Below, piece after piece: positions 10,352 to 18,604 of a stretch of 64,000 nucleotides of DNA (its first letter is position 1; each line of letters starts with the position of its first letter). The DNA is from JAFGPS01 sp964570855 (GTDB taxonomy: Bacteria > Planctomycetota > Phycisphaerae > Sedimentisphaerales > Anaerobacaceae), in contig CAZMZR010000002.1 in assembly GCA_964570855.1 (NCBI GenBank), forward strand, positions 14,518 to 78,517, written 5' to 3'. A program made the position numbers and the translations under genes. The notes below the pieces were generated by a model, which worked only from the letters and a program-made list of their open reading frames with translations, searched no databases and was not told where the DNA came from.

Positions 10352-12100
10352 TTAATTCATCGGAAATACAATGTCGTCAATCCAGGCACTATCAGTACCT
10401 ACAGACACAGAACGGTCCTTCACATATTCCCACCTAAAGGCTCTGGTGCCCGCGGTTACAGGGAAGAACACCTGAGTCCAATCCCGCTCGCCCGACCAAT
10501 TGTCCTTCTCCATGCCGTCAATATAGAACTTCAAGTGATCAAAATATGCTTCAGAAGAGACCTTGTAATAGAAACTGATTTCTCCATCAACACAATCAAG
10601 TGTTATCTTTAAGACACTACTTTGATTATCTCCGATCAAACCTGCCTGAGCGCTGTAACGGCCGGAGTTCCTCTCGCCCGAGCAGACTATCCAGTACGCA
10701 TCGCCGGAGACCTCCCAAGGGAGACTATCCAAATGACCCGACTCAAATCCTTCCGCACTCTGGTCATATTCCAGGCCTGATGACACCCACTGAGGATAAT
10801 GATAACCCATGTCCACAGTGCCTTGGTCGCCTACCTCATCGGTACGGGTTGTACGCTCGCCCAAGCCCAGGTTGGATGCGGTATCATTTCCCGCGTCCAC
10901 ACACGGGCTATCCCACCACTGGCCCGCACCTATCTGGCTGAGGTAATAGTCACCAAGCGGACCGCTCACAAAGCGAGGGTTGGCGCTGGTATTGCCGGTG
11001 CCTGCATGGCCCCCAGCTATGCAAGAGTAGGAGACAATCGTGGTCGAAGGGTACTTGCTTCCCGTAAGGATTTCATCACGGGTCGCCGCCTCGTTGCCCC
11101 ATAGAATCGAGTTGGTTATTGTTGTTGTCCCAGTAGAGTAGTTGTAAAGCGCACCGCCGAAATCGGCTCTGTTCCCACTGAGGGTACAGTTGTGCAGGTC
11201 AACCGACGACTGTTCCCAAACACCGATGGCCCCCCCATGTACCGCACGGTTTGCCCAAAAGGCGCAATTGATGAAAACGGGATGCGATGAAAAATCACTG
11301 TCGACAGCGCCTCCGGCACTGGTCACTGTGTAAGGGTCTGAACGGATACTACTTGTGAGCGTCATTTCGACTGCCTCATTGTCCATGAATAGGCAGTTCA
11401 TGAAGACAGGGGAGGCATCGCGATTCCAGACGGCACCACCTTGATTGGCCATGTTCCGTGAGAACCTACAATTCCTGAAGGTCGGACTTCCACGGCGAAT
11501 GAGGACCCCTCCACCGTCGTTATCATAGCCGGGGACCTCCCCCTTGTCGGCCGTGCCGCCGGTCACCACAAAGCCATCCAGCACAGCATCGGCATTCGTC
11601 CCGCTGCCGGTTACGACATGGTAGCAATTCTCAGCGCGATTTGGATCGGTAGACGAGTCATCAAGCCCGCCATCTTCCCTATCGTCGCCGTTGAGATCGC
11701 CGCTTAGGATGGTCTTGAATAGGTCTATATGCCGGGTATTGGGGTCTATTGGGATGTCATTGGCGTCAAGGACGCCGGGCCCGGCATACCCCCCCGTGAG
11801 CGTAACGCCACTGATCAACTGGAACGTGGCTTCCCGGTCACCTGGTGTCATCCCATTGCCTTGATCCGGTCGGTAGGTCCCTTGGGCCACCCGGATCATC
11901 TCATCAGCTTGCACCACGGCCAAGGCATCCTGAAGGTGCACGAATGCAGTCTCCCAACTGCTGCCGTCATGGATCTGTCCTGGGGCATCGTCATCTACAT
12001 ACCAGACACGTTGAATAACCACCGGGTCATTCGGATCGGCCCAGGAAATGCACGAAACAGTACAAACAAGCATAAATATAAGGAATCTTTGTCGCGTCAT
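10352..12100 (-). CDS. Secreted right-handed beta-helix protein with C-terminal jelly-roll-like domain
   Basis: This is a 582-residue predicted extracellular protein. The signal peptide is MTRQRFLIFMLVCTVSCISWA, chosen because the ATG at 12100 has a GGAGG site upstream. The opening 'WYVDDDAPG...DGSSWETAF' and the series 'GGGVLIRRGSPTFRNCRF', 'GGAVWNRDASPVFMNC' and 'GGAIGV...LHNCTLSGN' are typical of planctomycete parallel beta-helix (pectate-lyase-like) proteins. From about residue 440 a second module ('GFESGHLDSLPWEVSGDAYW') resembles MAM or jelly-roll domains. No catalytic residues can be assigned. It lies 84-85 bases from each neighbouring gene in the same direction, which suggests one operon. 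Confidence 0.75.
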   Translation of the reverse strand: MTRQRFLIFMLVCTVSCISWADPNDPVVIQRVWYVDDDAPGQIHDGSSWETAFVHLQDALAVVQADEMIRVAQGTYRPDQGNGMTPGDREATFQLISGVTLTGGYAGPGVLDANDIPIDPNTRHIDLFKTILSGDLNGDDREDGGLDDSSTDPNRAENCYHVVTGSGTNADAVLDGFVVTGGTADKGEVPGYDNDGGGVLIRRGSPTFRNCRFSRNMANQGGAVWNRDASPVFMNCLFMDNEAVEMTLTSSIRSDPYTVTSAGGAVDSDFSSHPVFINCAFWANRAVHGGAIGVWEQSSVDLHNCTLSGNRADFGGALYNYSTGTTTITNSILWGNEAATRDEILTGSKYPSTTIVSYSCIAGGHAGTGNTSANPRFVSGPLGDYYLSQIGAGQWWDSPCVDAGNDTASNLGLGERTTRTDEVGDQGTVDMGYHYPQWVSSGLEYDQSAEGFESGHLDSLPWEVSGDAYWIVCSGERNSGRYSAQAGLIGDNQSSVLKITLDCVDGEISFYYKVSSEAYFDHLKFYIDGMEKDNWSGERDWTQVFFPVTAGTRAFRWEYVKDRSVSVGTDSAWIDDIVFPMN

Positions 12101-12185
12101 GTCTCTATCCTCCAGATTTCTTTCTTTACGTACTATCAATAAGCAAACGCCTGAAAACTTAATTCATAACCCAATTATTGTTAAT

Positions 12186-14306
12186 TTATTCTTCTTCCCA
12201 TTTCAAACTTGGATAATCATCTTCCGGCATGAACCAGATATCTTCAGTGCCGTTGGTCGTTTCGTCAACGAAGTCCCAGCCTGCATCCAGAAAGGTGTTG
12301 ATGTCTTTCATGTCGGCGGTACTCAGGGCCGTACCTCCTGCGCTTTCGGTCAGTCCGGAGGTCTCTATATCCCAGAAGCTCGAGTCGATACTGCCGTCAT
12401 CATTGAATCCCACTAAGCCACCGACGTCCTTATTGCCACTGACCATGCCAGTGCTATAACTCGAAGAAATAGGTTTGTCCCGATTCAGTCCCACCAGTCC
12501 ACCAACTTTTTGATCTCCACTAACCGTACCAGTGTTGTAGCATGACGAAATATGGCCATAACTGAATCCCGCCAGGCCACCAACCTCATTATCTCCATTG
12601 ACCGTGCCGGTGTTATAACTCGATGAGATACTGCCGGAATGGTATCCCGCCAGGCCGCCGACATCCTCGTCTCCACTCACTGTGCTAATGTTGCAACTCG
12701 ACGAGATAGTACCATCAAAATTATAACCCACCAACCCGCCGATCCACTGTTTTCCTCTGATTGTACCGGTACTATAGCACGACAAGATACAGCTGTAAAA
12801 ATTGCTTCCTGCCAGGCCACCGACGTAATTGCCTATCCCAGAAATAGAAATATCTTCAAGGCCCAGATTGGTAACCTCTGAGCCGTACCCCAGGATACCG
12901 AACAAACCTAAATGACCTGCTCCGTCTATGTGTAAAGATCGAATACAAAAATCATTGCCGTCAAAACTGCCGCCAAACCAGGGAACCACAGCCATACGCC
13001 AAGTCATGCCCGACAGGTCAACATCCGAAATCAGGCGATAATGAGCCAAGGGCCTGTACCATACGTATCCAAGTCCATTGACATCCGTAATCAGATACGG
13101 ATCATCTAATGTCCCTGCACCATTAGGCTCATCCGGGACAACACCCGAAAAAACAGCCAAAGAGGGATAGGCCCCTTCCTGAAAGTGCCAGAAGTCACAG
13201 GGGCCGTTGTCTGTCTCACCAGTAAAATCCCAATCCGCATTCAGAAAGGTATTAATATTTTGCATTTGTGCAGTACTCCGTCCCAAACCACCATCGCTAA
13301 CATTCACTCCAGAAGTCTGGGTGTCCCAGAAACTCGTGGTAATGCTACCCCCATTGTTATTTATTCCCACCAGGCCACCGATAAAGTAATCACCACTGAC
13401 CATGCCGGTGCTATAACTCGATGAAATACTGCCCGCAAAATTGCATCCCACCAAACCACCAGTCCACCACATTCCTCCTCTTATCGTACCCCTACTATAA
13501 CTCGACGAGAGATTGCCATAATTTATACCCACCAGGCCGCCTATATACTCATTTCCCCTGACCGTGCCGGTACTGTAGCTCGATAAGATATTGCCATCCG
13601 GACCATTCTCTCCCACCAGGCCGCCAACGCGTTGTTGCTCTCCGTTGATAGTGCCGTTGCTGTAGCTCGACCAGATACTGCCGGAATTCTCTCCCACCAG
13701 GCCGCCGACACGACTATTTCCACTCACTGTGTCGGTGCTGTAGCTTAACGTGATAATGCCATAGTTGAATCCTACCAGACCGCCAATATACCAATCACCA
13801 CTCACTGTGCCGGTGCTATGGCTTGACGAGATAATACCTTTGTAAAAATTGAATCCTACCAAGCCGCCTATATACCAATGGCCACGGACATCCACAGATT
13901 CCAGGCCAAGATTAGTAATCACTGCTCCATCACCTAATCGTCCGAACAGACCAACGTAATCCTGACCCTGGATTTGCAAATGACGGATCACATGTCCCCG
14001 GCCCTCAAGACATCCGGAGAAGGATGCACCTTGAAACCAATCAGCAGCATCATTGGTATCCGGTGCAATCACGGCCCGGTCAAAGAGCATACCCGACAGA
14101 TCAATATCCGCTGTCAGAATAAAGGATTTATCATAGTCATTGGGTTCATTACCCAGATCGATCAGATCCTGAGCCGTATCGATTTGATAGGGATCGTTCG
14201 GCTCTCCCGTTCCGCCGCCGTACTTGGCCCGGGCAGGAAAACAGACAAAGCATATTATAATGAATGAAAAAAATATCTGTTGGATTCGGGAGCTTCTCGC
14301 GGCCAT
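12186..14306 (-). CDS. Secreted protein with two tandem GLUG modules
   Basis: This is a 706-residue predicted surface protein of unknown function. A signal peptide ends near 'CFPARA' and is followed by 'GGGTGEPNDPYQIDTAQDL', the standard GLUG opening. Repeats of the form 'IGGLVGFN.G.ISSSYSTGTVSG' run to about residue 330 and close with 'WDFTGETDNG'. A second opening ('GAGTLDDPYLITDVNGL') starts a second full set of repeats that closes with 'WDFVDETTNG' and the tail 'DIWFMPEDDYPSLKW'. The protein is therefore an internal duplication of a whole GLUG module. The start has a GGAGGAGG site and the minus-strand promoter at 14382-14411. Confidence 0.78.
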   Translation of the reverse strand: MAARSSRIQQIFFSFIIICFVCFPARAKYGGGTGEPNDPYQIDTAQDLIDLGNEPNDYDKSFILTADIDLSGMLFDRAVIAPDTNDAADWFQGASFSGCLEGRGHVIRHLQIQGQDYVGLFGRLGDGAVITNLGLESVDVRGHWYIGGLVGFNFYKGIISSSHSTGTVSGDWYIGGLVGFNYGIITLSYSTDTVSGNSRVGGLVGENSGSIWSSYSNGTINGEQQRVGGLVGENGPDGNILSSYSTGTVRGNEYIGGLVGINYGNLSSSYSRGTIRGGMWWTGGLVGCNFAGSISSSYSTGMVSGDYFIGGLVGINNNGGSITTSFWDTQTSGVNVSDGGLGRSTAQMQNINTFLNADWDFTGETDNGPCDFWHFQEGAYPSLAVFSGVVPDEPNGAGTLDDPYLITDVNGLGYVWYRPLAHYRLISDVDLSGMTWRMAVVPWFGGSFDGNDFCIRSLHIDGAGHLGLFGILGYGSEVTNLGLEDISISGIGNYVGGLAGSNFYSCILSCYSTGTIRGKQWIGGLVGYNFDGTISSSCNISTVSGDEDVGGLAGYHSGSISSSYNTGTVNGDNEVGGLAGFSYGHISSCYNTGTVSGDQKVGGLVGLNRDKPISSSYSTGMVSGNKDVGGLVGFNDDGSIDSSFWDIETSGLTESAGGTALSTADMKDINTFLDAGWDFVDETTNGTEDIWFMPEDDYPSLKWEEE

Positions 14307-14381
14307 TTTACAAACCTCCTCCCCCCTTTATCGAATAATAGCAAAATAAAAAACCTATCCCATTTTTCACTATTATTTAAC

Positions 14382-14411
14382 ATAATACAAGAATATGACG
14401 GTTAATGTCAA
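14382..14411 (-). promoter_or_regulatory. Sigma-70-type promoter for the surface-protein operon
   Basis: On the minus strand a perfect TTGACA (14406-14411) is followed after 18 bases by TATTAT (14382-14387). The start of the double-GLUG gene lies about 75 bases downstream. It is the best-formed promoter in this part of the window and probably drives the three-gene surface operon. Confidence 0.7.
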
Positions 14412-14909
14412 GAAATAAAAACATAATTGTCACTGTCATTTATGAATACTTCCCAGGGTCGAGGCCGTTCTTTTCGAGCATTGCCTTTTTTTCAATAATC
14501 AGCGAAGAAGTCAAATAGGCTTATAACACCACTTAAAATCCCACACTCTAAATCATAAATCCTGAACAAATTTTTATTCTCAGAATTTCAACGTAAAAAA
14601 ACTTAATGACAAACCAAGGAAAATGTAGTACCTTAGACCTCATGGATGCCGAGCAAGTCAATTTTGACGCATCTGTTGAAAAGTACTACGCGAGATATGA
14701 GTTGACTTCAATGAAAGGGAGAAATAAGTAAGATGTCCCCGGATTTGATTTTAAATATTAAATGAGAAATCTCAAATAAACTTACCTCTTTGAATATAAA
14801 GGAGGTGATGCCCAATGAAAATGTTTTAAGCGTATCCAAAATGGCAGGGAAGCAGAGAAGTGAAAAGACACGTGTTCAAAATTAACAATTTAACATGGAG
14901 GTACACAAA
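14412..14909. other. Intergenic region with strong ribosome-binding site before a four-codon ORF
   Basis: No normal gene is seen. A 29-codon ORF at 14642-14731 has no ribosome site and is probably chance. At 14801-14812 the sequence AAAGGAGGTGAT is almost the full complement of the 16S rRNA 3' end, yet it is followed only by ATG AAA ATG TTT TAA (14816-14830). This may be a leader peptide for the next gene or the remains of a lost small gene. Confidence 0.4.
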
Positions 14910-15605
14910 ATGTTGGCATCAATAGAATGGGGAAATCTTATTGTTGATCCGGTCCGTGAGATGTTGACCAGAATTATGGCCTATCTCCCCGTGCTGCTGG
15001 GTGCATTGGTCATCCTGATAGTGGGCTGGATTGTGGCCAAAGCAATCAGACGGATTGTGGACTGGCTGCTTAAGACCGTAAGTTTTGATATGATGGCGGA
15101 TAAGGCGGGGATATCCGAAGTTCTCAGAAAGGGCAATTTAAAAACGACCGCCCGGGAAGTCGTCAGCAGCTTAGTGTATTGGCTGATTATGATTATGGTG
15201 CTGGTGATGGTTGTCAATGCCCTGGGTCTGCCCAAGGCTTCGGACATTCTGGCAAGCTTATTTGCATATGTTCCAAAGGTGATAGCGGCATTGTTTGTAC
15301 TTGTAGTGGCAATGTTTCTGGCAAGTTTTGTGTCTGGAATAGTGCGGATAGCTGCGGGGAACGCGAATTTGCCCAAACCGGATCTTCTGGCTGGCATAAG
15401 CCAATGGGCGATTATAATTTTTGCAGTGACAATTTCACTGGCACAGCTTGGCATTGCACCTCTTTTGGTAACTGCCACCTTCAATATTATCCTTGGCGGT
15501 GTTTGCCTTGCTTTGGCGCTTGCCTTTGGATTAGGCGGCAAGGATGCCGCGGCAAGGTATCTCGAAGAATTAAAGGAAAAACGCTTTCAGAAAAAAAGCC
15601 GATGA
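14910..15605 (+). CDS. CmpX-like membrane protein of the mechanosensitive-channel-related type
   Basis: This is a 231-residue integral membrane protein with about five predicted helices (roughly residues 20-45, 85-108, 120-146, 160-180 and 185-210). It ends with 'LALAFGLGGKDAAARYLEEL', characteristic of the conserved TM-helix family that includes CmpX of Pseudomonas and relatives of small-conductance mechanosensitive channels. It lacks the large cytoplasmic MscS vestibule. A likely role is envelope-stress or osmotic response, by family. The ATG at 14910 is preferred over the one at 14895 because GGAGGT lies 7 bases upstream. Two very small membrane-protein genes follow. Confidence 0.75.
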   Translation: MLASIEWGNLIVDPVREMLTRIMAYLPVLLGALVILIVGWIVAKAIRRIVDWLLKTVSFDMMADKAGISEVLRKGNLKTTAREVVSSLVYWLIMIMVLVMVVNALGLPKASDILASLFAYVPKVIAALFVLVVAMFLASFVSGIVRIAAGNANLPKPDLLAGISQWAIIIFAVTISLAQLGIAPLLVTATFNIILGGVCLALALAFGLGGKDAAARYLEELKEKRFQKKSR

Positions 15606-15679
15606 AAAGTCAAGCTGCTTAGGCTTTAAAAAACTATTTCACATCAGCATACAAGATGGATTTGTGGGTTTGGTACGTT

Positions 15680-15696
15680 AGACAGCGCGGCTGTCT
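15680..15696. promoter_or_regulatory. Perfect palindrome upstream of the 49-residue membrane-protein gene
   Basis: AGACAGC and GCTGTCT form perfect 7-base arms around GCG. The site lies about 40 bases before the start of the next gene and has no T-run after it, so it fits an operator for a dimeric regulator better than a terminator. The binding protein is unknown. Confidence 0.4.
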
Positions 15697-15737
15697 GCAT
15701 CGGATACTAAGCCCCAAAAAAAGAAAGTATAATAATT

Positions 15738-15887
15738 ATGCTTTACACTATCGCTGTTGTTCTGCTCATATTGTGGCTCGCTGGTTTACTGACTTCTTAC
15801 ACCATGCATGGGTTCATTCATGCTCTTCTGGTGATTGCCATCGTGGTCGTCCTGCTTAGAGTCATCAGCGGACGAAAACCCCTGTGA
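15738..15887 (+). CDS. Lmo0937-family small membrane protein
   Basis: This 49-residue protein begins MLYTIAVVLLILWLAGLLTS, continues with a short loop and a second helix (HALLVIAIVVVLLRVI) and ends in a basic tail. The arrangement of two helices with 'LYTIAVVLLILWLLG' is diagnostic for the Lmo0937 (DUF5670) family, short inner-membrane proteins often found near stress genes. Function is unknown. It is downstream of the CmpX-like gene on the same strand. The ribosome site is weak (AAAGAAAG). Confidence 0.8.
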   Translation: MLYTIAVVLLILWLAGLLTSYTMHGFIHALLVIAIVVVLLRVISGRKPL

Positions 15888-16213
15888 ATTTGAAGAAATG
15901 TACCTAAGTAGAAACGCATAATGTTTAGTTATGTATGGCCTATTCTACTGGCGTGTGACCGCCTGTGGCAGGCAATAATGCTTTAATCTACAATGACTTA
16001 TGAATATCCAGTAATGGGCGACTCAATGAATCTTTTTGTGTTTCTAACTGGCAAAAATTGCACAACTTTTTTCTTGCTTAACGGGGGAGCAGTACAGTAA
16101 GCTAATGAAGTCTGAAGTTTTAGCAGTGTTTATTATTGGGGTATATGGGAAATCCCGAGTAATATGAAATTAAGACCAATCCACAATTGTAAAAGTTCAA
16201 ATGGAGATGTAAC
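15888..16213. other. Intergenic region, no gene seen
   Basis: No convincing ORF. A short hairpin (GCCTGTGGCAGGC, about 15970) has no T-run. The sequence just before the next ATG has a GGAG-like site. Confidence 0.3.
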
Positions 16214-16318
16214 ATGAAATTACGACAAATTTACAGCTTTGGCTTTGTGGTTGCTGTAGCTGCCCTTTTAGCACTTGCGGTTTTTTTGAGCGGATGCGAG
16301 GGTAGTATTGGCAAGTAG
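16214..16318 (+). CDS. Very small predicted lipoprotein, entericidin-like
   Basis: This 34-codon ORF begins MKLRQIYSFGFVVAVAALLA and ends in 'FLSGCEGSIGK'. It has basic residues, one hydrophobic stretch and a lipobox-like LSGC, so signal peptidase II would leave a lipoprotein of only about seven residues. Entericidin-type peptides have this plan. A GGAG site precedes the ATG. It lies after two other small membrane-protein genes, which supports an envelope-stress context. Chance occurrence cannot be excluded for so short an ORF. Confidence 0.5.
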   Translation: MKLRQIYSFGFVVAVAALLALAVFLSGCEGSIGK

Positions 16319-17272
16319 TTAGTGTTTGGGCCATCCATTTTCTACATTGTAAAGACCACCCTCATAGCTGTAGTGCATTTTGAAATGGCACTATAGACAT
16401 AATCTTGCACCTCACGCACGATTGTCAGGTTTCCTGTGTCTATTGCTCCGCAGGGAACAGATGTGACGACGGTATGTCGTGGGAGGTGAAGGGGGGATGT
16501 AGTTGCGCGTAAGACTTTGCCAAGAATGTTCCGACACCCCAGATAAGCTTTTAGGGCTTAAAATAACAAAGTATGGTCTTTTCCGTAGCAGGGGGAATTT
16601 AAAGGTGTCCACCTGCACCATAGGGGCTTGTCCCATAGGAAGTACTTTTCTGATTTTATATCGATAAGCAAGATTACAATTCATTGGCCAGATCCTTCAC
16701 TTCTCTTCGCTATCCCTTGGGAACACCTTACGGTGCGTTCATGATGACAAAGTCAAGAATCGTGCATCCAATATTGAGTATCGAGTTAAGGACAATTTGC
16801 CTGAAAAATGGGGATTTTGGTTGTAAATCGATTGTTTTCAGATAGAATATGGAATGAACAATCGATAGTTCGTTGTTCATAGTTCATCGAAAACGGGGGG
16901 GAGCATAAAACAACAATAAATTCTAAGCCCTAATTTCTAAATCCGAAACAATCTCAAATGCTCAAAATTTAAAATGTTCAAAACGTAAAAGTTAGAAGTT
17001 AAAAAGTTTAATCTAATACAAGCAGAAGGGGGCAAAACCAAAGAAAAACATGATTTTTAAGGTAAAAAACTAATTTGAAAAAACAAAGCCAATTTGTAAC
17101 GGCAGAAGTCAGAAGCCGGAAAACAGATAACAGAGGTAAAAAAATGCAAAACAAAGCCAATTTCAAAATGGGTAATTTGACGTAAGATCTTTGATAACAG
17201 AATAATATGGCAAAATTGCAGCTTTTAACCGACGAAAAAACAAACCCAAACAAAGCCAATTTCCAATTATGC
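16319..17272. other. Long intergenic region with repeat debris
   Basis: No real gene is seen in about 950 bases. The stretch 16700-16760 ('CTTCGCTATCCCTTGGG ... GTTCATGATGACA') resembles dispersed repeat debris. From about 16900 the DNA becomes A-rich and contains three copies of a 15-base motif (17080-17262). Open frames on the minus strand here have no ribosome sites and low-complexity translations. Confidence 0.4.
17080..17262. repeat. Three direct copies of AAACAAAGCCAATTT
   Basis: Exact copies start at about 17081, 17149 and 17248, separated by 68 and 99 bases of unrelated A-rich sequence. The spacing is irregular, so this is not a CRISPR array. It looks like a degraded dispersed repeat family; the role is unknown. 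Confidence 0.5.
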
Positions 17273-17300
17273 TTGTTCAACAATGTTTTATATATATAAT
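17273..17300 (+). promoter_or_regulatory. Probable promoter of the phosphofructokinase gene
   Basis: TTGTTC (17273-17278) and a perfect TATAAT (17295-17300) are separated by 16 bases, about 55 bases ahead of the ATG at 17354. The -35 box is imperfect and the area is A/T-rich, so confidence is moderate. Confidence 0.45.
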
Positions 17301-17353
17301 ATGCCGACCGTAGATAAATAGTAGTATGCAGATTTTAATGGAGAACGAAACAA

Positions 17354-18565
17354 ATGGCAGATGCCCCGAAAGCAAATGCAGTCGTAGCTCAATCCGGCGG
17401 TCCGACCGGCGTAATCAACGCCTCTTTAGTCGGCGTTATCGAAGAAGCAAAGAAACATCCACAGATAGAAAATATCTATGGTTCCATGCATGCCCTGGCA
17501 GGTATGATCAAAGATGATTTTATCGATTTAGGCAAACTCTCGGCCGAGACGCTCGAATTAGTAGCGGCCTCACCGTCTTCGGCGATTGGTAGCTGTAGAG
17601 ATAAGCCGGTCAAAGAATCCTGCGCCAGAATTATGGAAGTTTTCAAGAAACGAAACGTTCGTTACTTTTTCTATATCGGCGGCAACGACTCGGCCAACAC
17701 CGCCCATATTCTAAACACCGTCGCCGATGAAATGAATTTCGATATTCGTGCATTTCACATCCCCAAGACGATAGATAACGACCTGCTTGTCACCGACCAT
17801 TGTCCGGGCTTCGGCACGGCGGCGAAGTTCGAGGCCTGCGCACTGATGGGTGACGACCTTGACAACAGGGCGCTGCCGGGCGTGAAAATCGATGTAATTA
17901 TGGGCAGGCACGCCGGCTTTTTAACCGCCGCCTCAGTTTTAGGCAGGCAGAGAGAAGACGATGGGCCGCATTTGGTTTATGTCCCTGAGAGAGAGGTTCC
18001 GAAAGATAAGTTCGTAGCCGATATCGAAAAGGTTTTAAGCAAGTTAAACAGGTGCGTGGTTGCCGTTAGCGAGGGAATCTGCGACGCGGACGGCGAAACG
18101 TGGGCAAAGAAATTAGCCAAGCAGGTTGAAGTGGATGCTCACGACAATATACAGTTATCCGGCACAGGCGCGCTGGCGGACTTCCTGGCGGCCGAGGTTA
18201 AAAGCAAACTGGGAGTCAAACGCGTCCGGGCCGATACGTTCGGTTATCTCCAAAGAAGTTTCGCGGGCCTGCAATCCCCAGTGGACGTTCGAGAAGCACG
18301 CTGGTGCGGGCGTCATGCGGTCCAATATGCAATGGAGCATGACAACGGCTCGGTGGCAATCAGACGAACCAGCAACGGTGTAAATTACGCCGTCGAATTA
18401 TTCCGGACCGAACTTTGCAACGTAGCGGAAAATACCAAATCGATGCCTGATGAATTCATCAACGCCGACGGCAACGGGATTACCGATGCGTTTGTCGAAT
18501 ATGCTATGCCGTTGGTCGGCGATTTACCGAAGACCGAATATCTTGGTGGTTACCCTCGAATCTAA
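17354..18565 (+). CDS. pfp: 6-phosphofructokinase, probably pyrophosphate-dependent
   Basis: This 403-residue protein belongs to the phosphofructokinase A family and phosphorylates fructose 6-phosphate to the 1,6-bisphosphate in glycolysis. 'SGGPTGVINASL' forms the N-terminal nucleotide site. 'YIGGNDS' replaces the GGDGS of ATP enzymes, with Asp in the position that blocks ATP in pyrophosphate-dependent enzymes. 'PKTIDND' carries the Lys typical of pyrophosphate use, and 'MGRHAGF' binds substrate. The reaction would then be reversible and could serve gluconeogenesis. The ATG has a GGAGA site. The gene stands alone, convergent with the histidine kinase gene. Confidence 0.85.
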   Translation: MADAPKANAVVAQSGGPTGVINASLVGVIEEAKKHPQIENIYGSMHALAGMIKDDFIDLGKLSAETLELVAASPSSAIGSCRDKPVKESCARIMEVFKKRNVRYFFYIGGNDSANTAHILNTVADEMNFDIRAFHIPKTIDNDLLVTDHCPGFGTAAKFEACALMGDDLDNRALPGVKIDVIMGRHAGFLTAASVLGRQREDDGPHLVYVPEREVPKDKFVADIEKVLSKLNRCVVAVSEGICDADGETWAKKLAKQVEVDAHDNIQLSGTGALADFLAAEVKSKLGVKRVRADTFGYLQRSFAGLQSPVDVREARWCGRHAVQYAMEHDNGSVAIRRTSNGVNYAVELFRTELCNVAENTKSMPDEFINADGNGITDAFVEYAMPLVGDLPKTEYLGGYPRI

Positions 18566-18604
18566 TAAAATTTCAGGCTCCGATCAGCTCCCTGTGTTTT
18601 TATA

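Noticed and set aside
15963..15985. Possible sigma-54 promoter (TGGCAGGCAATAATGC)
   Set aside because: The spacing between GG and GC is 11 rather than 10 bases and the -12 element is poor.
16412..16684. Ninety-codon minus-strand frame in the intergenic region
   Set aside because: No ribosome site, and the DNA resembles dispersed repeat debris rather than coding sequence.
17008..17283. Ninety-one-codon minus-strand frame rich in Phe and Leu
   Set aside because: It is produced by A-rich DNA with three copies of a 15-base repeat; there is no start signal or recognisable domain.
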